A stretch of 64,000 nucleotides of DNA from Patiria miniata. Its lineage: Eukaryota; Echinodermata; Asteroidea; Valvatida; Asterinidae. The notes under the pieces were generated by a model, which ran no database searches, had not been told where the DNA came from, and saw nothing but the letters and a program-made list of their open reading frames with translations. The stretch's first letter is position 1, and every line of letters starts with the position of its first letter. The position numbers and the translations under genes were made by a program. The stretch lies in assembly GCF_015706575.1 (NCBI RefSeq), contig NW_024037056.1, forward strand, positions 11,731,176 to 11,795,175, written 5' to 3'. Below are positions 10,881-21,894 of this stretch, in pieces.

Positions 10881-11876
10881 ATAATTGTGTTTTTTCTGAC
10901 AGCTACACTTCTCTATATTAATAATACACTTCATATTCAACAAACGTCTCCGACGATAAGATTAAAAAAAAACCAATATTTAAAATATGCAAAAGATTTC
11001 CAAATTGTGAAAGCGAATTAAGAAATCGTTCAATACTGTTTCTCCACATCAAAATGTAGTTAACTAAATTCATGGGGTATTCCATTAAAAATAAATTTTC
11101 AGCAGAGCACAGACATGCCAACTTAAAGGTGGAAATACTTTACAATCGTGGAATGAGCAACCGTATTAACGCAAGTCAGCTTGGTATGATCCAAAATTAC
11201 TTCCAGACCTATCCCATGGGGCATTGCGATTTTTTTTTTTTAAGAAAACTCCCAAACTGATTGCAAACTCCGCACGTTGAACAAATAAACGTCTGCAGGG
11301 TTAAACGCTTTGACACTGTACAGCGAAGCGCTAAAACGTCTGCTCAGGTCGGCAATGAAGTATAAAATAAGATTTTTTTGGGCGGCAAATGCCAGGCGAG
11401 AGAGGAGTAGAAATTTATGGGCGTGAGTTCGCGCGCATTTGCGTCATGGCCGATCTGGCGAACCGGCTGGAGAATTCTGCTGATGAGGCCTACAGATATT
11501 ATTTTGATAGGCCCCTGGAATAGCACGTTTATGGGTTTTTAGTGGACGGACGAAATGAAATGTAGGGAATTTCTGAAAGAGCCGAAACTTATGTAGACCA
11601 GCGTCAATACAGGAATTCTATCCATGTTTATTTTCACGAGGAGGCCTTGATGTTGTCTGTGATCTACATAAAAAGACTAAAAGGAGCTTACTTTGAAAAC
11701 ATTTCAACCAGGATTTTCTTTGATTTGAATAAACTAAGAATTTTCAAATAGAAACCTTGTTTAATGTAGAAAAAAATATTTTCAAAACAAAATACATGTA
11801 ATTATATTAGAAGATTGTAGGGAAAACGAAACAAGACACAAGTTTTCATCTTGAAAATTTACACCCAAAATTATAG
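10881..11876. other. No gene seen
   Basis: AT-rich unassigned DNA with a GC-richer patch at 11385-11520 on which a 60-codon minus frame lies. No repeat relatives found in the window. Confidence 0.5.
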
Positions 11877-12072
11877 ACTGGTACCCTGACGGAGGGCCAT
11901 TTTTATTGCAGTCTTGTATGCGAGCATGCGGGTACAATACAAAATGGCGATGAGTTTAAAATTTACACTGAGGGAAATGGTCTGGTACCTGTGACGTATG
12001 ACCCTTTACATGCAGATCTCTTTGCACGCCTGTGGGTGCAATACAAAATGGCGGAAGGTATATTTAAAATAT
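11877..12072. repeat. Direct duplication, about 100 bp, carrying AAAATGGCG motifs
   Basis: Two blocks share ctggtacc-tgacg, then tgcg/tggg-t-caatacaaaatggcg, then a tttaaaat end, with about 105 bp between equivalent points. Each contains aaaatggcg, the core of the YY1-type site, and the second reads on into gaagg. Similarity is moderate, so the duplication is old. Confidence 0.5.
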
Positions 12073-12999
12073 AATGGGTACTTACATATTAGGAAGACAA
12101 CGAGAAGGATACTGGTAAGTCTCATGGTGACATTGCTGATGGTAAAATGGCCAAAATGTAGAGTTAATGTATATCGCAAATCTGCTGGGTTAGATCGGCT
12201 GTTTTGACCTGCGTAAAGGGGGAAACACAAAAAATGGAATTAATACATAGCCCGGTAATTAAATAATTCTTATCAGAAACAAATTAAGATTTTATATTTG
12301 AAATGTGCAGCACAGCTTAGGTAGACTCTGTCGTGTATGCTGGAACGAGACTTGGGGTGTTTATCAAATCACGGCTTCGTTCTCCGGTATCGGCTCTATC
12401 TCCTTTCCCCGATTCACAAATTCAAAGCCTGTTATGTTTCAACGCAACGAAAATCCGATTCTGGTATTCTACTACAACAGGTACATAACACGATTTCATG
12501 TGTCTTTTCGACAGAATGTTGGGCCTAGACAAGGGCTGAACCAGGAGTCTCCTAAGTCAGACGCCGAACATCGCATCACAAAGCTAGCGAACTTGAAGCC
12601 CCAGCTGGGAATGAAGCCGAGATTTGATAAACACCCTTAGGTCTCATTTAAAAACAGTCAAGCAGAATCCTTCCTATATTAAAAGATCCTACGCTCTCTG
12701 TCTGTCTGTCTGCTGTCTGTGTGTCACTTTTTTGTAAAAGGCCTAAAGAGTATGCGCAAGCACAAAATGCAATGGTTAATAGAGAGACTTGGTTATTGTA
12801 TGCAGGTCCTTAAGATGAGATATATATATGCTCCGATTTCACTGTCCTCTGAAATCACGGTTGGCACGTGTAAAAACAATTATTTATTTGTTTGTTTTGT
12901 TTTGATTTGTTTTACTTTTTGGCAAATTTGTTTCTTTCAGACTTTGAACACATGTAGTTCAATATTACAACATTATCTCCATAAAACACTCCAAAACGT
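12073..12999. other. No gene seen; CTGT microsatellite
   Basis: A (CTGT)n tract lies at about 12693-12723. A 111-codon plus frame at 12305-12640 shows no recognisable domain. T-rich DNA follows at 12880-12950. Confidence 0.5.
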
Positions 13000-13125
13000 T
13001 TCGCTATTACGCAAAACATAACGTTGATGATGAACACTGGGGCAAATTGCTTCACCGAGGCTTACCACGCCCACTTGGGGTCAACATGCAAATTGAGGTC
13101 AAAGTAAACATTAGTGTATATGACT
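13000..13125 (+). repeat. Dispersed repeat family Y, copy 1
   Basis: Matches 30205-30335: cgctattacgcaaaacataa, then cgttgatgat, gcttcaccgaggctt, accacgcccacttggggtca and caaattgag. The conserved order over about 125 bp indicates two copies of one element. Its ends and class are unclear. Confidence 0.75.
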
Positions 13126-13479
13126 CCATAGCGGATGCCGCGCGAGAAAACATCATAGCCAAGGTTTCGACGGAAAGGAATAGAATGCTCAACTTTGGGC
13201 CAATTACTTCCCAAGCTCCAATTCCATTAGCGGATTTCTGGCGGGCTTTCGTCTGTACTTTGGGGTTAACAGTTGAATCAAAGTCTTTAAAAAATAAGAG
13301 AAAAAGCGCCGAGATTTTCTACCAAGATTGATAGAGAACTTGGTTTTTAATCTTATCTTGTGAGTCACCCAGGTCGGCTGACAGAAAAAGGCTGCACTTT
13401 TAGGTGTGAAAATGGGTGAGCAACGTGTAGCAGAGGTGCTTAAAGAAAACATCGTATGCTGCAACGAAATATTCAGTGC

Positions 13480-13745
13480 CGTGGTTCAACGCATGATTTA
13501 CGGTGTCCGAACCATGTGTGACGGTATGGGTTTGAACCCTGACGGGGAACATGGTGCTTGTGTTCTTAGGCAAGACACCTAACTACAATTGCCTCTCTCT
13601 GCTCAGGAGATAACTTGATGAAAAGGGTAAAAGTTGTGAAGCGCTTTGAGACCTTTGGTATGAAGTGCTATTACGATAAGAATCACGGTGCTTGTGTTCT
13701 TGGGCAAGACACTTTACTACAATTGCCTCTCTCGGCGTTGTCGAA
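13480..13745 (+). mobile_element. tRNA-derived SINE, family A, copy 2 with partial second unit
   Basis: The head ends in gggtttgaaccctgacg (B-box-like). The body reads ggtgcttgtgttcttaggca and ctacaattgcctctctctgc, and the tail region gcgctttgagacctttggta. A second partial body (ggtgcttgtgttcttgggca, 13688-13732) follows directly, so the copy is a head-truncated dimer or a second insertion. Confidence 0.82.
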
Positions 13746-13984
13746 CCAAAATGGCCGATGATTCTCAGACATGTCAGACCAACTCGTAATATATTTATTT
13801 CTGAAACAAGTTTTTAACACTTAATTGTAAGATTTCTTTTGTGAATTTGACTGTCACTATAAAGTACGGTGTTCCTTTACCTTTTCCGTTAATTGTTTGA
13901 GTTTGTGTTTTAACTTAAATAGTGTGATAGGCCGACCTATATCGAGCCACTCCAAAACAAAGTGATGTTGAACACAGTTTTGTA

Positions 13985-14345
13985 TAACTTGGATTAACCC
14001 TCCTGCTTTTTAAACAGTCACAGACAGTCAAAATGTCCATCCACTTCCCCTGCTATACTTTTAACACAGGCTAGTCACCAGCAGTCAGATCATATGTGAA
14101 GCAAGCATAGTCAAACCCAGTCTACAGACCATGAACAGACAAAACAGGCAAGTTGTAGTCACAGCTGGTTTATCAATCTCCCGCAGTCAAAGCATAGCTG
14201 TATCGAGTTACATTAACAGCACGGCCAGTCAATCCTGCTTTACGTCGGCTGGGAATTCTTAACTCTTGAAAACAGTCACTTGATTGATTTTGTCTGAAAG
14301 GACTATTTGGCACAGAATGTATGTTTGCATACTTTAGGAGGGATA
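13985..14345 (+). repeat. Dispersed repeat family Z, copy 1
   Basis: The first of three copies in the same orientation (also 33445 and 45262). Landmarks: aacagtcacagacagtcaaa; acttcccctgctatac; cacaggctagtcaccagcag; aacaggcaagttgtagtcac; gcagtcaaagcatagctgta; cagtcaatcctgctttacg; cacttgattgatttt; and gcacagaatgtatgtttgca. The motif cagtca recurs many times inside the unit. No ends or coding potential identified. Confidence 0.82.
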
Positions 14346-14910
14346 ATATACACGATTCTTCCATCAGACATGAAGAAAAACAGCCGTGCTGAAATTGTCT
14401 CTTTAAAAACCAACTTGTTTGCCAAGCACGGAGAGGTGGATTTGCAAGGGATTTGTAAAAAAGCCAAGCTAAGTGGCTGTGGGTCACGGCGACGCGGTGG
14501 ATCATTCAAGGCCCGGACCCCGAGGCGGCACACCGGTGACACATCCCACCAGTCAACTCCTCGTCATTCCGTGGGGCGATCGGCGTCGAATCACGGCATA
14601 AGAAGAGAGAGAGAGAGCGAGGAGGAGACGGTGATGGGGTGTCTCGTAAAGACAAAGACACCGGAGGGGGAGAATATAAGCCCACATAATCTGACAGGTA
14701 GGATGAAAGGAAGAGGGAGGAACATTGGGGAATGTTTCTTAGATGGTTTGGAGAGGGATGGATCTGTAGTGCTATCATGAAACACCAAATCCTGGACTTT
14801 CCAGATCAGAATAATGATGACTTGCCGGCAGACAGCAATAATTCATTGCTTTGAAAAACACTTCTACAAAAGCTTTAGTGGCTAGTGTGTATGAATGTCG
14901 TCTCCAAATG
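14346..14910. other. No gene accepted; GC-rich, purine-rich patch
   Basis: Between 14475 and 14650 the sequence is GC-rich and then runs into (GA)n at about 14604-14616. A 157-codon plus frame (14307-14780) covers it. Its product would be basic, Arg/Ser-rich and low in complexity, and its start lies in repeat family Z. It could hold an exon, but I see nothing decisive. Confidence 0.35.
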
Positions 14911-15213
14911 GCCGGTGGATCCAGAACCAAATGCTCGGGGAGGGAGTGAAGGGGCGGGGAGATGGACAGGCCTGCCAGCCGGGGGGGGGGGAGTCCTCAT
15001 TTGATGCTAGGGGGCGCTTCTTTGGCCCCTTTTCTGTTCTTTCTTATCATTAATATTTCACGAAACTATAGAGAAAAGGGGACGCGTGGACTACACAATT
15101 ATAAAAAAAAAAAAAACTCGTTCTCTGGTTTCATTAGGCAACTTAAACCACAGAACGCAACTTATTTCTTGGGGGGGGGGGGGCGTGGCACCCATAGCCC
15201 CAGGATCCGCCCG
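14911..15213. mobile_element. Degraded hAT-like MITE
   Basis: The ends resemble the hAT-type pair seen at 18335-18652: gccggtggatccagaacc on the left and cccaggatccgcccg on the right, with internal G-tracts (14982-14992, 15171-15182). I cannot find a clean 8-bp target duplication, so the limits are approximate. Confidence 0.55.
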
Positions 15214-16699
15214 TTGACGCATTGTTCAATCAGAGAGCGGTATCATAATCTTCTTAAAGTGTATCTTTATAGCGTTCTCAGGATCAGACATTCACTTGGG
15301 CAGAGCCACGGTTGAACGTCTGAATAATCACAGCGTGTACATTTTATGCGACCCCGCGCGCCGGCCAATCGGAGTGGTCTTTAGAGGCGGTGACGCCATT
15401 TCGATCAGAAATGTGGACTAAGCTGTTGATTGGTCTATTAAGATGCCATGTTGTTGTAATACAACAACGGGTTACGGGAGACCGGATAGAAGGCGCCCGC
15501 TGAATGGTCAGAATCTCGAGGTCAAGACGCAGACTTGCTTTGCATAATTAATCGCCGAATCTGCTCGCATTAGCACCATATTAGACGGAGGGAAAGCCCC
15601 TCCCTTGTGTTGGTCATTGTGTTACCAGAATCTCAGGAATTCTTTTGAGCCATATGTAGGGGGGATGTGTCAGGTAACAATAGTCTAGGGTGTGTATAGG
15701 GTATAGGGAGATGGGGGGGGGGGTACCCCTCCGTCTCATCTCGTGCTGGGTATAATGATATCCCCTTGCTGTGTAAAAGGATATTCCACGGACAATCTTT
15801 ATAGCGGCCCTTTTAAAAATACTACAGAGTTAATTAATTCAGTGAAGTTGTTTGTTTTTGTTCACTTCTGTCATCGCTCCTTTCTGCAAAACAAAGTTGT
15901 TTACTTTCTCCACACATGACCTCAAATTGGGAAACTGTTCCCTGCAGAAATATATAATTGCTCAACGACAACAAAAGACGTGGCATTTTCCTCCTAGAAA
16001 AACGGCTTCTGCAAGAGTCACTTCTTCTAATTGATTTCTGTACCACAATAAGGTTCATTGTGTAGCTGACAACGTCGCATTTGTGTGCTAAGTGGGACAA
16101 TCGCCAAACTGTGACATTTAGCCTTCGAAATAGAAAGGGGGAAACTGACAATTTACTCAGTGAAAATGTTTCCAATACAGGAACACCGTCACACGTACTT
16201 CACACTTTGTCGCTAATTAATTTGCGCAAAGATTGACAAACCGCTGTGTTGACTTTAGTCACCAGACTATAGTCGGGTGCCTACTGTGGACAAACGTAAA
16301 ATTGCGATACAAAATCCACAATGAAATTGCTAGCAGTAAAAAGGCACCAAGTGCCTACGCTGACCAAATAACTCCCCCCCCCCCCCTTATAAGAGAAAAT
16401 TTGAGGACGATATACCCGGGGGTTTGAAAATGAAGGGCCCCAACTCTCTACAGTATACTGTGAGCTTTTACTTTTGTGAAATTAGGATGAAATTGTATCC
16501 GGATGTTTCTACTTTGCAAGGGAGCGGAGGGATCATTTTTCGAAATGGCGACGGGTTTCAGGACTACTTTTTAGGGGGTGATCTTCTTTGGAGGCAATAT
16601 CACCGAAAAAAACATATCCCAGCAGGCCTGCGCCCCACAAATCGAAAGTAGCGTTAAAGGTGTAAATCAAGCATTAATTTAACGCAGGTCTTAAGCGAT
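15214..16699. other. No gene seen
   Basis: A CpG-richer stretch at 15340-15620 contains attaatcgccgaatc and cattagcaccatattagacg. A G-tract lies at 15713-15723 and a C-tract at 16374-16387. Frames up to 113 codons are not recognisable. There is no repeat match elsewhere in the window. Confidence 0.45.
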
Positions 16700-17295
16700 C
16701 TGGAGAGTTGTGAGAATCTTGATCTTTGCAACTCGGTTATGTTTCCAATGGCTAAAGGCAATTTATCGACTAGCAACCCCATAGGGGTGTAACCAAGTAA
16801 ATAGATTCCCATAGACACCAGTGATAAATCCCCATACTTCCAAATTCTCAAAAGAAATACTCAAACGCTCACTGGTGTTCAGGCTGCACAGGAAAAAAAA
16901 TGATAATTGACAAGTCGTCTTTCATTTTCCATTCAATTTTTGGTGGGTTGACAACGACTTTTTGAAGAAATTCTCACCCAAACAACACCACTTCTAAAAC
17001 AAATGATATTTCCCAAACTGGAAGAGTAGCCATTTTGAAGAAAAAAAAAGATCCTTCCACAACATGGCTAAATGGCGCCACTTTCGGACCAATTGCATCC
17101 AAAATGCTCAGAATTGGAAATCCCAAGTCCACGTCAGATAATGTGCAGTGCCACATGTCTTCAATCCCCAAATTTCACGGCTCTCAGAACTCTCTATAAA
17201 TATAGAATAGTCTGCCGGGCCTATAACTTTATTCATGAGCTCGGCGTGCGGATTTTTGGCCTATTTATTGAGTTGCACTCATAGGTGGCATGTAA
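16700..17295. repeat. Dispersed repeat, 0.6-kb family, copy 2
   Basis: The relative of 1430-2010, same orientation. It keeps catagacaccagtgataaat, aaatactcaaacgctc, tttcattttccattcaattt, ggctctcagaactctctata, and cctataactttattcatgag followed by ctcggcg. It also holds a (A)9 tract at 17040-17049. Confidence 0.65.
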
Positions 17296-17784
17296 CCTAG
17301 AGGTCAGGGAACCAGACCGGCTACGCCATAGTAACCACTCCAAAACAAGCCAATCTTCCTGTTTGCTGACAATTCAAAGCGCGGGAAGCATCCTGCCGAT
17401 AATTATCAATTAGTCACTGTATTCGAAGGGCTGTGGAGCCAGACATGCAAAAATACAGCAAAGATGCAGTCAATTTATTCTCACATAATAGGCGTCACTT
17501 TCAAATTCTGACACTTGCTTCGAGAGGGAAGTGGTAGTGATTTTTCTCTAGGACACCGTGTCTGAAGGGGAAAATGCATAGAATTGGCAATTGAAAACAC
17601 AACAGTAAATAGAGGACAAAAAAGTGTTTAAATTGAATTTGGTTAAATAGGCCAATTGGTCAAGAAAATGAAATCATTGTCTTCGTTTTAGGTCATGGCT
17701 GAATTCTTGCCATCTAAAAAGATGAAGCTTACTTGGTCATTTTTGTGACCGCATTAAATTGAATCAGTATCAGTATCAGTATCA
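17296..17784. other. No gene seen; short AGTATC microsatellite
   Basis: A (cagtat)3-4 tract lies at 17764-17783. The rest is unassigned. Confidence 0.5.
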
Positions 17785-18011
17785 AAACCATTGATGTAGA
17801 GTAGAAGTTTACGGCAAACTCTATGTGGACAGAACCTTAAAACGGCGGCTGTGTTTAAAACTCCGTAACTTAAAAAGTGAGTGATTTGAATGATTCTTGT
17901 ACGAAGCTTATGAATTGGGCTTTCATATCCTAGATTTTGAAAGTGCTACATGCAGAACTTCACTACAAAAATGGTCCCGACATTTGGGTTTCGTTTTTTT
18001 TACTCACCCTG
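17785..18011 (-). mobile_element. TA-type MITE family 3, truncated copy
   Basis: The right end is ttactcaccctg (ends 18011), followed by TA. Inward it matches the family: cgacatttgggtttcg, atcctagattttgaaagtgc and gggctttcatatcc. The part beyond ctatgtggacagaacctt is missing. Related pieces lie at 26878-27031, 42559-42840 and 49165-49485. Confidence 0.8.
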
Positions 18012-18117
18012 TATACAAACCGAACTTTTTTTCAGGAGCACCAATGACCTAAATGCAATGCAAATCCAGTTCATGTCAGTACCTCACTTGTATTCAAACA
18101 TCCAAACTTTACAGCAC

Positions 18118-18270
18118 ACCAGTGTTGGAGCAAAGGCTTTGACCCTCAAGGCCAAGGCCAAGGCCAAGGCTTTGACCCTCAAGGCCAAGGCCAAGGCCAA
18201 GGCTTTGACCCTCAAGCCTCGAGGCCAAGGCCAAGGCTTAACCCTCAAGGCCAAGGCCAAGGCCAAGGCC
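18118..18270 (+). repeat. AAGGCC-based minisatellite, array 1
   Basis: Units of about 33 bp read ggctttgaccctcaag followed by two to four ggccaa steps. Four units are present, and the third is broken by gcctcgag. The plus strand translates to a repeat of AKALTLKAKAK because the unit is a multiple of three, but the open frame is a by-product of the repeat. A related array lies 1.1 kb downstream. Confidence 0.85.
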
Positions 18271-18334
18271 CTGTTTTATGAAATGACCACTAATATAGAA
18301 CTAATTATAGTCACATGAGTGACACATCATCACG

Positions 18335-18652
18335 CAAGGGCGGATCCAGAACACAATTTGTGGGGGGGGGGGGCGCAAAGAAATTTTGGTCCCCCCAAAA
18401 AAAGTGGGTAAAAAAATTACGGCTTGGGCTTCGGGGCACGCTTAAGGGCCCCGAAATTTTTTTGGATTCGAGATGCTCTGTGGTGCGATTTGAGGCCATT
18501 TCTGACCATTTTAACCGATGTTTTTTGAGGAAAAGACGGTGGTGTACTCATTGCCTGCCTTTATTACGACGTCACATAAAACAAAAATGGTTTCGTTTTT
18601 TTTTTGGGGGGGGGGGCATGGCCCCTTTTGGCCCCCCCTGGATCCGCCCTTA
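18335..18652. mobile_element. hAT-like MITE, complete, with 8-bp target duplication
   Basis: The terminal pair is caagggcggatccag and ctggatccgccctta. The target duplication tcatcacg is perfect at 18327-18334 and 18653-18660. Long G-tracts sit just inside both ends. The 318-bp body has no transposase. The GGCGGATCC-type end with 8-bp duplications fits the hAT superfamily. The perfect duplication implies a fairly young insertion. Confidence 0.9.
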
Positions 18653-18660
18653 TCATCACG

Positions 18661-19224
18661 ATTTGCTCGTTACGAAGAACAACATTTCTTTAATTGCAAT
18701 CAACATGCTCGCATAGGCCTACACCGTTTTATGACTGTATTGTATCTATTAAAGTATAAGTTCAGGTCTTCAATATGGTTTAACTAAACAAAATAATGAT
18801 TTACTTCTATATTGACACACAATTCTCCCAAGTGTAACAAAAGGGGGATTCAAGAAACTGATTTGGGAAATTTTTATTTGCTGGCCCAACATGGTCAGAA
18901 ATATCAGCATTATCTAAAACAGATACATGCAAATCTTTAGCACTTACCAGGGAGACATATACAACCAATCAGATCTATTCCATAGTTATATGCAATTAAA
19001 GTGATCATCTCATTAGCCCCACAAGTGTACGGAATATTTTTGCAGCAAATCTACTACAATGGTAACAAAATGTGATGCTACAAAAGTGGAAGTGTGCCCA
19101 ACACACAAATCTATAGGGTGCTTCCCTCCTCCATGGTAATACGATTAAAATGGTAACAGCAAAATTTCGAACAGATTTATCTGGAAAATGCAAAAATCTA
19201 TGGGCCTTGAAGAGCCTTGACTCA
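18661..19224. other. No gene seen
   Basis: Unassigned AT-rich DNA between the hAT MITE and the second AAGGCC array. No open frame worth noting. Confidence 0.5.
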
Positions 19225-19350
19225 AAATTGCAAGGCCCTGAACCCTCAAGGCCAAGGCCAAGGCCAAGGCTTTTGCCCTCAAGCCTCGAGGCCAAGGCCA
19301 AGGCCCTAAAATCCAGCCTTAAGGCCGCCTTAAGGCCAAGGCCCAGCATC
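19225..19350 (+). repeat. AAGGCC-based minisatellite, array 2
   Basis: Reads gaaccctcaaggccaaggcc, then ttttgccctcaagcctcgag and further ggccaag steps, degrading into ttaaggccgccttaaggcc. The ccctcaagcctcgaggcc variant is shared with array 1, so the two arrays have a common origin. Confidence 0.8.
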
Positions 19351-19719
19351 AAGGCACTACATCACTGCAGCACACTCTTGGACTTATCCAAAGAGTTTTT
19401 GAAACACGTGTTGTCATGACAATGTCCTGCCAGGGCATGTGGGTGGATGTGAGGGGGGAAAAACATGGCCCGTCTTTAAGGAATGTACGAAGCAACAAAT
19501 GTATTCAACGATCGTAAGACTTTCCGAGGCCAATGAAAGGGATCTTCGACATCGCTAAGCGGATTAGCGTCGCCAATTTATTTGCCTTTTTTCCCCTCAG
19601 AGATTCTTTTAGTATAGAAATCGTGAGTATGAATACAGTGTGATAAGTGCCCCGGGAAAGGAAGTCTTGTTCCCTATCTATTCTGTCCATTCTTAGGTAA
19701 GGCATACCGTCACATTCCA
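19351..19719. other. No gene seen
   Basis: Unassigned. A 169-codon minus frame (19505-20014) begins here but runs through the hAT-like remnant and its C-tracts, so it is not accepted. Confidence 0.5.
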
Positions 19720-19985
19720 ACGGCGGATGGGGGGGGGGGGATGTCCCCCCCCCACCAAAAAAAGAACCCATTTTCTTTCTTTTTGAAGTGACGTCCCCAG
19801 AAAACCAGCCACTGCGTACGTACAGCATTAAAATTGCGACTCCAGGTACCAATGCCATGAAGAGTTCTATAGTGCCCCCCCCCCCATTTCTTTTCAAAGT
19901 AAACTTGGGTCGGAAGTTTTTCCGACCCAAATTTTCGAGGATTTTTTTGCCCCCCAAAAAATGGTTTTCTGTATCAGTCCTTGTT
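19720..19985. mobile_element. Degraded hAT-like remnant
   Basis: aacggcggatg at 19720 opens into a G-tract, a C-tract (19743-19753) and cccccccaccaaaaaa. Further C-tracts and tttttgccccccaaaaaatgg close the region. This layout matches the hAT MITEs at 18335 and 14911, but no clean end pair or target duplication remains. Confidence 0.45.
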
Positions 19986-21481
19986 ACATTCAAACACAGA
20001 ATACGACGCAGCAAATACAGAGTAATATGCCTGGCATTGAGGTGTGTTTTTTACATGAAATCAATTACTTTATGAATTCAACGTTTTCAAAGCTGATAAC
20101 AAGCACGACGGGTATTTTATTTTTTGGCAGGCTAAATTAAAACTCTGTTTACACCCGAAAATACCCGAGCTGTTGCGAGCATAACCTAGTGTCAACGAAA
20201 ACAATTCCGTAAACTTCGGACATTTTCGGAAACAGGCACTATAGGATCCTGTCAAGTTTATTTTTAGCCGTGGAACTACCAGCTGACCTAAGATTTTTAA
20301 AAATAGTCAAAATCTTCGGATCCGGAAACCAGACTCTCATTTTAGGTGGCCTGTATCACAGACAAAATTTGTCCTGTGTTGGCGTAGCCATCTAGTAAAA
20401 AAAAAAATCGTCTTTCACAAGATGATGTCAACACTTGGAATGGGCGCATGGACTGGTTACCTTGAATTTGAGCTAAAATCGGACTGCGCAAGTACGAGCA
20501 CGCGCATTACGCCCACGAGCCAGCTCGGCTCGCGTTGCAATCTAATATGCAACATCATGAACGATAACAATTTACAGGCTGAGGTCACTGAACCGAACTG
20601 CATTGTGAAAGAAGAGGAAACAAATATCGATTTAATCAAAACACTTTAATATTTATTAATGGTAATTATTAGCATTAATTTTTTTCTGTTTAATCAACAG
20701 TGGAAAACATGTTTTCGTCAGGGGATTAAAACCGAGTAAAAAGTGATAAAATGGTTGAAAAGTTCGAGTGCAAGGACTGTGGAAACATAGTCTGCCACCT
20801 CATGGTTTTTGCAAAGAATACGGAAGTATTAATGTTTTATAGCTGACATTTGTGGTGGGTCTGATAACACAATTGACAGTTGTAAGTAACGCGATCAAAC
20901 CACTGTGTGGCAAGTAAAAAAATGCCCCAGGCATGACATGCCGGACTCGACGGATGATGTTGTAACGCCCACACATCACAAAGAAATCAAGACGCTGGAA
21001 AAGGACGAGAATATCACACGTGCACTTCTGAACCAAACACTATATCCCAGCTCAATTTTCTACGAGACTTCTGTTTTCTTCTTCTTCTTCTTCCCGCAAA
21101 CGACCAGGAGGAATGTCGAGATCCTCCCCCGCGCTCTGCGAGCTAAAAGCCCTCGACGCGGCTCAAGAGGCCGGACCCGACACTCCTTGACGGTGTCTTA
21201 CAACTGTTGCATAGTGCATGTCCTCTCTCTGCTTCTCAGCCTCCGTATTTGCCCAATTTAAAAGGGGGCAATTTCGTCCTTTTCTTTTTTGTTGTTGTGT
21301 TTTAAAGGTATCCATTTATTCTGTTCGGCTGCGGTAAACTTGTATACTTGATGTTTATTTGCAAGCTTGTCGCCTGTTTTCTAAATATTGCGCGCCGTCG
21401 CCACAGGTATTGCGGTTGTCTCATGCATGCAGAGTGCGAGTGTATTAAAGCTGCATTTAGCAAAGAGCCGAGACAATAATA
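19986..21481. other. No gene seen
   Basis: A GC-rich patch at 21100-21190 and a (CTT)n tract at about 21077-21093 are the only features. Frames of 75-118 codons show no domain. Confidence 0.45.
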
Positions 21482-21489
21482 ATGTCGAG

Positions 21490-21849
21490 CAGTGGCATCG
21501 CCAAGGGGGGCCAGGGGGGGGGGGGCACGTGCCCCCCTGGAAAACCTAGTGCCCCCCCCCCCCCCCCCCCCGAGTGCCCCCCCCCCCCATCTAAGATTTG
21601 GGTTGGTAAAAAAAAATTCTGCGCGTTGTTAAAATCATTACCTCGAAAACAGCAATTTCTGGAGATATATTCAGATCGAATTTAGCATCAAATGTGGCAC
21701 CATTTTGCATCTAGCCCATCTAGCCCCCCTCCCCTAAGACCCCTCCCCCAGGACGGCGATCCGTATCCACCTAAGTGCCCCCCCCCCCCCATCAAATGCT
21801 GGTGCCCCCCTGTGCCCCCCCCAGACTGAAAAGTATGGTGACGCCACTG
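21490..21849. mobile_element. hAT-like MITE, complete, with 8-bp target duplication
   Basis: The ends are cagtggcatcgccaa and atggtgacgccactg. The target duplication atgtcgag is perfect at 21482-21489 and 21850-21857. The 360-bp body is dominated by C- and G-tracts and encodes no transposase. CAGTGGCG-type ends with 8-bp duplications are typical of hAT. Confidence 0.9.
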
Positions 21850-21894
21850 ATGTCGAGGTTTTCTTTCATAAAGGAAAAATTGTGTCATACAGTG

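Noticed and set aside
14307-14780. 157-codon plus frame, basic and Ser/Arg-rich
   Set aside because: It starts in dispersed family Z and runs through a low-complexity GA tract. An exon inside cannot be excluded, but nothing supports one.
18084-18318. Frames encoding AKALTLKAKAK-type repeats on the plus strand and a matching minus frame
   Set aside because: Produced by the AAGGCC minisatellite; no start context, domain or splice support.
19505-20014. 169-codon minus frame, the longest in the window
   Set aside because: It crosses a hAT-like remnant and homopolymer tracts; composition is repeat-driven and no domain is seen.
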